Shown here in pieces: positions 60,144-64,000 of a stretch of DNA of 64,000 nt (within the stretch, counting starts at the first letter, position 1; the number at the start of each line of letters is the position of its first letter). The stretch comes from JBLHOS01 sp047623825 (GTDB lineage: Bacteria > Pseudomonadota > Alphaproteobacteria > Rhodobacterales > Rhodobacteraceae), in contig JBLHOS010000001.1 in assembly GCA_047623825.1 (NCBI GenBank), positions 1-64,000 of the forward strand. The letters run 5' to 3'. Made by a program: the position numbers and the translations under genes. A model generated the notes under the pieces. It was not told the origin of the DNA. It was given only the letters and a program-made list of their open reading frames with translations, and did no database searches.

Positions 60144-61313
60144 TCACTGCAAGTCGCCGAATGCTACTGCCATCCGCTCAACTGCGTCGATGATCGTCGC
60201 GCGTGGGGCACCAATGTTGAAGCGCATAAAGCTCTCGCCACCCTTTCCGAAGGTATGCCCATAGTTCACGGCGATCTGGGCGTCTTCGATGGTGCGGCGG
60301 GTAAACTCGGCTTGGCTCATCCCGGTGCCGGAAAAGTCGACCCAAGATAAATATGTGCTTTGCAGCGACATTGACTGCAGACCTGGGATCGCGTTGATCC
60401 CTTCATCGAACACGCGGGCATTCTCAGCCAGATAAACTACCAGTTCATCTACCCAGTCTGCGCCAGCCTGCGAATACGCTGCAGTGGCCATGAATATCCC
60501 AAAAGAATTCGGGGATATGCCAAGGGCGGTCATCCGGGCGCCGAATAAGGCGCGCAGATCAGGATCTTCAATAATGACGTTTCCAACATGGCTGCCCGCG
60601 ATGTTGAAGGTTTTGGTTGCCGCCGTCATCATCACCAACCGATCAGTGATACCGGCGATATTTACCATCGGCGTGTGCGTATGGCCGGGCAGGACTAGAT
60701 CATTGTGGATTTCATCTGAGATCAAGATCAGATCATGGCGGATCGCAAAATCTGCCAGCGCTGTCAGTTCGTCTTTGGTCCAAACCCTACCGCCGGGGTT
60801 GTGCGGTGAACACAGGATCATCATGCTTTCATTGCCGGTCATCTGGGCGTCCCACGCGGCGATATCAAGCTCATTGCGGCCATCTATATTGGCGAGTGGG
60901 CATTCGACGACATGCCGGCCTGAGGTATTTATGACCCGAGCAAATGCATGATAAACTGGCGTCATCAGGACGATACCGTCGCCGGGTTTGCTGAATGCCT
61001 CAACGCAAATGGCGGTACCATTCACTAGGCCATGGGTCGTGAAAATCCATTCTGGTTGGATTTTCCAGCCATGACGGTTGTCCATCCACCATCCGATCGC
61101 CGCGCGATATTTACTGTCATCACCGAAATATCCATAGAGGCCATGATCGAGCATTCCCTGCAGGGCATCCTGAACGCATTGTGGTGGCCGGAATTCCATA
61201 TCCGCAACCCACATCGCAATCCCGGTCTGTGGGTTGACGCCGTACAACTTTTCCATCGAGTCCCATTTGCTACAATGGGTGCCACGGCGGTTGATAATTT
61301 CATCAAAAGACAT
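60144..61313 (-). CDS. MalY/PatB-type PLP-dependent C-S lyase (cystathionine beta-lyase-like)
   Basis: A 389-residue fold-type I PLP enzyme. The N-terminal FDEIINRRGTHCSKWD and MWVADMEF blocks, CSPHNPGGRVW and the PLP lysine in ATKTFNIAG (Lys234) mark the MalY/PatB group, which splits cystathionine or other C-S bonds. Start 61313 has CGGAG 8 bases upstream; 61346 is an alternative. It is divergent from the deformylase cluster. Confidence 0.9.
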   Translation of the reverse strand: MSFDEIINRRGTHCSKWDSMEKLYGVNPQTGIAMWVADMEFRPPQCVQDALQGMLDHGLYGYFGDDSKYRAAIGWWMDNRHGWKIQPEWIFTTHGLVNGTAICVEAFSKPGDGIVLMTPVYHAFARVINTSGRHVVECPLANIDGRNELDIAAWDAQMTGNESMMILCSPHNPGGRVWTKDELTALADFAIRHDLILISDEIHNDLVLPGHTHTPMVNIAGITDRLVMMTAATKTFNIAGSHVGNVIIEDPDLRALFGARMTALGISPNSFGIFMATAAYSQAGADWVDELVVYLAENARVFDEGINAIPGLQSMSLQSTYLSWVDFSGTGMSQAEFTRRTIEDAQIAVNYGHTFGKGGESFMRFNIGAPRATIIDAVERMAVAFGDLQ

Positions 61314-61413
61314 GTCGCTTGCTCCGAAGGTGAACGTTTGTGTCAACCTAGCTGACCTGTCTGCTTGCGCAAGGGGCGTTGCGAGGCGGAATTAGATCGC
61401 CTAAATGAATGCC

Positions 61414-61938
61414 ATGATACGCCCTATTCTGATACACCCCGACCCGCGTTTGAAAAAGCTAGCGGCCCCCGTCTCGGATTTGTCCGATGAATTGCGGGCG
61501 CTGGCCGATGACATGTTGGAAACCATGTATAATGCACCGGGGATTGGACTGGCCGCCCCACAATTGGGCATCAGTACCCGATTGATCGTACTGGACTGTG
61601 TCAAGGAAGACGGCGGTCAGCCGCGACCGCTGGCAATGTTCAATCCTGAAGTAGTTGGCAGTTCCGAAAAGACATCAATTTACGAAGAGGGTTGTCTGTC
61701 GATCCCTGAGCAATACGGCGATGTTGAGCGCCCGGCTGAAGTTGCGGTGCGCTGGATTGATGAAAATGGCACAACCCAAGAAGAAACATTTGGTGGATTG
61801 TGGGCCACATGCGTACAGCACGAGATCGATCATCTGGACGGCAAACTGTTCATCGATTACCTCAAGCCGCTGCGGCGCCAGATGATCACCCGACGAATGG
61901 TCAAGCTAAAGCGGGAACGCGCGCGGGAGCAGGTATGA
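61414..61938 (+). CDS. def: Peptide deformylase
   Basis: A 174-residue metallo-deformylase removing formyl groups from new proteins. All three motifs are intact: GIGLAAPQ, EEGCLSIP (metal Cys) and QHEIDHLDG (two metal His and the catalytic Glu). Start is either ATG 61405 or 61414; neither has a good Shine-Dalgarno sequence. It heads a def-def-def-like-fmt cluster. Confidence 0.96.
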   Translation: MIRPILIHPDPRLKKLAAPVSDLSDELRALADDMLETMYNAPGIGLAAPQLGISTRLIVLDCVKEDGGQPRPLAMFNPEVVGSSEKTSIYEEGCLSIPEQYGDVERPAEVAVRWIDENGTTQEETFGGLWATCVQHEIDHLDGKLFIDYLKPLRRQMITRRMVKLKRERAREQV

Positions 61939-61969
61939 GAGCGTTGTGGTCAAGAGACGGGTTACGTTG

Positions 61970-62455
61970 ATGGCGATGCTGCCTATCTTGACCCTTCCTG
62001 ATCCGCGATTGCGCCAAATCTGCGCGTATGTCGCCGGTGACACGCGCATCCTTGCCGATGATATGCTAGAGACAATGTACGACGCGCGCGGCCGCGGTTT
62101 AGCCGCGCCGCAGGTTGGTGAGATGATCCGCGTGTTCGTGATGGATGTGAGCTGGAAAGACGGCACACCTGATCCGATGGTGTTTTTGAACCCTGAGATT
62201 GTCGCCCGCTCTGACGACATGGTGACCCGATCTGAGGGCTGCCTGTCGATCCCTGGCGTGTTGGCTGCTGTTGCGCGACCGGCACAGATCACTGTCAGTT
62301 GGATGGATTTGGAGGGGGTGCGCTGGGCGCAGGCCTTTGACGGGTTCGCCGCGGCCTGTATCCAGCATGAGATCGATCATCTCGATGGGGTTTTGACCTT
62401 TGATCGAGTTGATCCTGCGCAGCGCGCCAAGCTTGAGGCCGAATATGACGGTTAG
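61970..62455 (+). CDS. Second peptide deformylase
   Basis: A 161-residue paralogue with complete motifs: GRGLAAPQVG, SEGCLSIPG and IQHEIDHLDG. It should be catalytically active. Start 61970 gives the family N terminus AMLPILTLPDPRL; a GTG at 61946 is in frame. It overlaps the third paralogue by 11 bases and lies 31 bases after the first. Confidence 0.93.
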   Translation: MAMLPILTLPDPRLRQICAYVAGDTRILADDMLETMYDARGRGLAAPQVGEMIRVFVMDVSWKDGTPDPMVFLNPEIVARSDDMVTRSEGCLSIPGVLAAVARPAQITVSWMDLEGVRWAQAFDGFAAACIQHEIDHLDGVLTFDRVDPAQRAKLEAEYDG

Positions 62456-62939
62456 ATCGTTTGTGATGTGGCCAGATCCGCGACTGGGTCGGATCGCCGC
62501 TGAGGTGGATGCGGTGACCGATGAGGTCCGCGCGATCTGGGACGATATGATCGACACAATGGAGGCGATGCCCGGCGTCGGGTTGGCCGCAGTGCAAATT
62601 GGTGTGATGCAGCGACTGGCGGTTGTGGACGCATCCGACAATCGCGGGCAGGCGATCCGTATGGCCAATCCGCTGATCTTGCATTCCAGCGTTGAGTTAC
62701 GCGGCCATCCAGAGGCAAGCCCGAACCTGCCCGGCGTCAGCGCCGAGATCAAACGCCCGCGCGCGGTGACTGTGACCTATATGGATGAAACCGGCATGCA
62801 GGTACGCAAGGATCTGGTGGGCCTTTGGGCGACATCGGTGCAGCATCAGATCGACCATCTGAATGGCAAGATGTACTTTGACCGGCTAAGTAAGATGAAG
62901 CGTGATATATTGCTGCGCAAGGCAAGGAAACGCGCATGA
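62445..62939 (+). CDS. Peptide-deformylase-like protein lacking catalytic residues
   Basis: A 164-residue third paralogue. Motif 1 is GVGLAAVQIG. In motif 2 the EGCLSIP position reads EASPNLP, so the metal-binding Cys is Ser. In motif 3 QHEIDH has become QHQIDH, so the catalytic Glu is Gln, while both His remain. The frame is otherwise intact and overlaps def2 at the start and fmt at the end (ATGA), so it is probably translated but unlikely to deformylate peptides. Confidence 0.92.
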   Translation: MTVRSFVMWPDPRLGRIAAEVDAVTDEVRAIWDDMIDTMEAMPGVGLAAVQIGVMQRLAVVDASDNRGQAIRMANPLILHSSVELRGHPEASPNLPGVSAEIKRPRAVTVTYMDETGMQVRKDLVGLWATSVQHQIDHLNGKMYFDRLSKMKRDILLRKARKRA

Positions 62940-63847
62940 GACTGGTTTTCATGGGCACGCCAGAGTTCTCAGTGCCGGTGCTGGAGGCACTGGTTGGGGC
63001 GGGCCATGATGTCGCGGCTGTCTATTGCCAGCCGCCGCGCCCAGCTGGACGTGGCAAAAAGGATCGGCCAAGCCCGGTGCAGGCCCGCGCTGAGGCATTG
63101 GGACTGACAGTACGCCATCCAACCTCATTGAAAACAGCTGACCAGCAGGCGGAATTTGCAGCGTTTGGGGCTGATATCGCTGTCGTAGTGGCTTACGGTC
63201 TAATCTTGCCGCTGGCAGTGCTGAGTACGCCTCAATTGGGGTGCCTGAATATCCATGCCAGCCTATTACCACGCTGGCGCGGGGCCGCACCGATCCACCG
63301 TGCGATTATGGCGGGTGATACAAAAACCGGCGTGTGCATCATGCAGATGGAGCAGGGGCTGGACACTGGGCCGGTGCTGTTGCGAAAGGAGATCGCGATT
63401 GCACCCGGTGACACCACGCAAGCCCTGCACGACCGGCTAAGCATATTGGGTGCTGTGACCATCCTTGAGGCATTGGCGCATCTGCCCAAGTTGACGCCCC
63501 AGACCCAGCCAGAGCGCGGCGTTACCTATGCATCAAAGATCGACAAGTCTGAGGCGCAAATCGATTGGACTCGCCCGGCCATCGAGATTGACCGCCAAAT
63601 TCGCGGATTATCGCCGTTCCCCGGTGCGTGGACCAACCTGCATGGTAAGCGTCTAAAGCTGCTGGCAAGCCGGGTTAATGCGGTCACAGGCACGCCCGGA
63701 TCTGTGATAGACGGCTTGAAAATCGCCTGCGGCGACGTAGCTGTAGAAATAACAGAAGTTCAATTGGAAGGCAGAGGCCGCCAAGACGCGATCAGCTTTT
63801 TGCGCGGCACGCCTATATCCCCCGGCACTATTTTAGGAGCGACATGA
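62936..63847 (+). CDS. fmt: Methionyl-tRNA formyltransferase
   Basis: A 303-residue enzyme that formylates initiator Met-tRNA. MRLVFMGTPEFSVPVLEAL is the N terminus, and NIHASLLPRWRGAAPIHRAI contains the SLLP folate-binding motif and catalytic His; a C-terminal OB-like domain follows (about 205-303). It overlaps the deformylase-like gene and the following gene by ATGA each, tying formylation and deformylation in one operon. Confidence 0.96.
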   Translation: MRLVFMGTPEFSVPVLEALVGAGHDVAAVYCQPPRPAGRGKKDRPSPVQARAEALGLTVRHPTSLKTADQQAEFAAFGADIAVVVAYGLILPLAVLSTPQLGCLNIHASLLPRWRGAAPIHRAIMAGDTKTGVCIMQMEQGLDTGPVLLRKEIAIAPGDTTQALHDRLSILGAVTILEALAHLPKLTPQTQPERGVTYASKIDKSEAQIDWTRPAIEIDRQIRGLSPFPGAWTNLHGKRLKLLASRVNAVTGTPGSVIDGLKIACGDVAVEITEVQLEGRGRQDAISFLRGTPISPGTILGAT

Positions 63848-64000
63848 TGGGTTTCTTTGCATTTTTCGGGTCGCTTATGATTGGCGGTATTATCGGTGTT
63901 CTGTTTGAGCGATGGGGCCTGACGCATAATGGCGTGATCGCCTCAGTCTTACTGTCGCTGGGTGCTGTGATCGCCCTGTTCATGCTGCGCGTGATGTTTG
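63844..64000 (+). CDS. Small membrane protein, partial (3' end outside window)
   Basis: An open frame starting MMGFFAFFGSLMIGGIIGVLFERWG and running to the window end without a stop, at least 52 residues. It has two hydrophobic segments with Gly-rich first helix. Its start overlaps the fmt stop, supporting translation. I do not recognise the family; remaining length is unknown. Confidence 0.6.
   Translation, partial: MMGFFAFFGSLMIGGIIGVLFERWGLTHNGVIASVLLSLGAVIALFMLRVMF

Noticed and set aside
59983..60264. A 93-codon plus-strand frame between malyl-CoA lyase and the MalY-like gene
   Set aside because: It runs into the 3' end of the MalY-like gene on the other strand, has no ribosome site and no family similarity I can see.
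1..64000. CRISPR arrays, tRNA or rRNA genes, insertion sequences, phage genes
   Set aside because: No spaced direct repeats, cloverleaf-like intergenic sequences, transposase motifs or phage structural genes were found in any gap.

Overview
The window reads as chromosomal DNA of an alphaproteobacterium of the Rhodobacterales, most likely the marine Roseobacter group. The basis is family recognition and gene order: addA-trxA, a malyl-CoA lyase next to accA, tlpA-argH, lysA followed by a TIGR02302-type protein, the phaA-phaB pair, and a def/def/def-like/fmt cluster. I cannot place it to genus. No rRNA, tRNA, CRISPR array, phage or insertion sequence was seen. About 71 protein genes and one pseudogene fill the window densely, many overlapping by ATGA or TGATG.

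Layout. 0-7 kb: the 3' end of addA, trxA, the nitrogen-sensing pair glnK-amtB (minus strand), a bifunctional penicillin-binding protein, and an mlaA-mlaC pair (minus) for outer-membrane lipid transport. 7-11 kb: a plus-strand run of RidA-type deaminase, glycerophosphodiester phosphodiesterase, FemAB/GNAT-like protein, pterin carbinolamine dehydratase and MscS channel. 11-20 kb: peroxiredoxin, ferredoxin reductase, rsmD, recQ, yaaA, a DUF1244/amidohydrolase pair, pyk with a tiny membrane protein, and rpmI-rplT. 20-27 kb: a Hint-domain protein, then pheS and pheT with a sulfotransferase and a class I amidotransferase between them, then ytoQ and a GST.

27-34 kb: mscL, azlCD, and a molybdenum-cofactor operon (fdhD-mobA-mobB-unknown-moeA) that holds an unrecognised 293-residue protein with an RNase H-like residue pattern. 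34-40 kb: greA, argH with an overlapping 48-residue lipoprotein gene resembling LptM, tlpA, a SulP transporter without STAS domain, tag and a stand-alone EAL protein. 40-44 kb: phaA-phaB (polyhydroxybutyrate precursors), a terminator, a decayed LysR-type regulator, and small DUF465 and DUF2007 genes. 44-50 kb: polyprenyl synthase, ispE, a TPR protein and ETF-ubiquinone oxidoreductase.

50-58 kb: DUF2834, lysA, a TIGR02302 protein, a zinc-ribbon membrane protein, ftsE-ftsX, plsC and a PPOX-type flavoprotein. 58-64 kb: accA, malyl-CoA lyase and a MalY/PatB-type lyase (all minus), then three consecutive peptide-deformylase-family genes, the third lacking key catalytic residues, then fmt and the start of a small membrane protein.

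Most of the window is housekeeping. The parts that deserve a second look are the unknown gene inside the Mo-cofactor operon, the LptM-like micro-lipoprotein, the inactive-looking third deformylase, the genes lying between pheS and pheT, and the LysR remnant beside phaAB.
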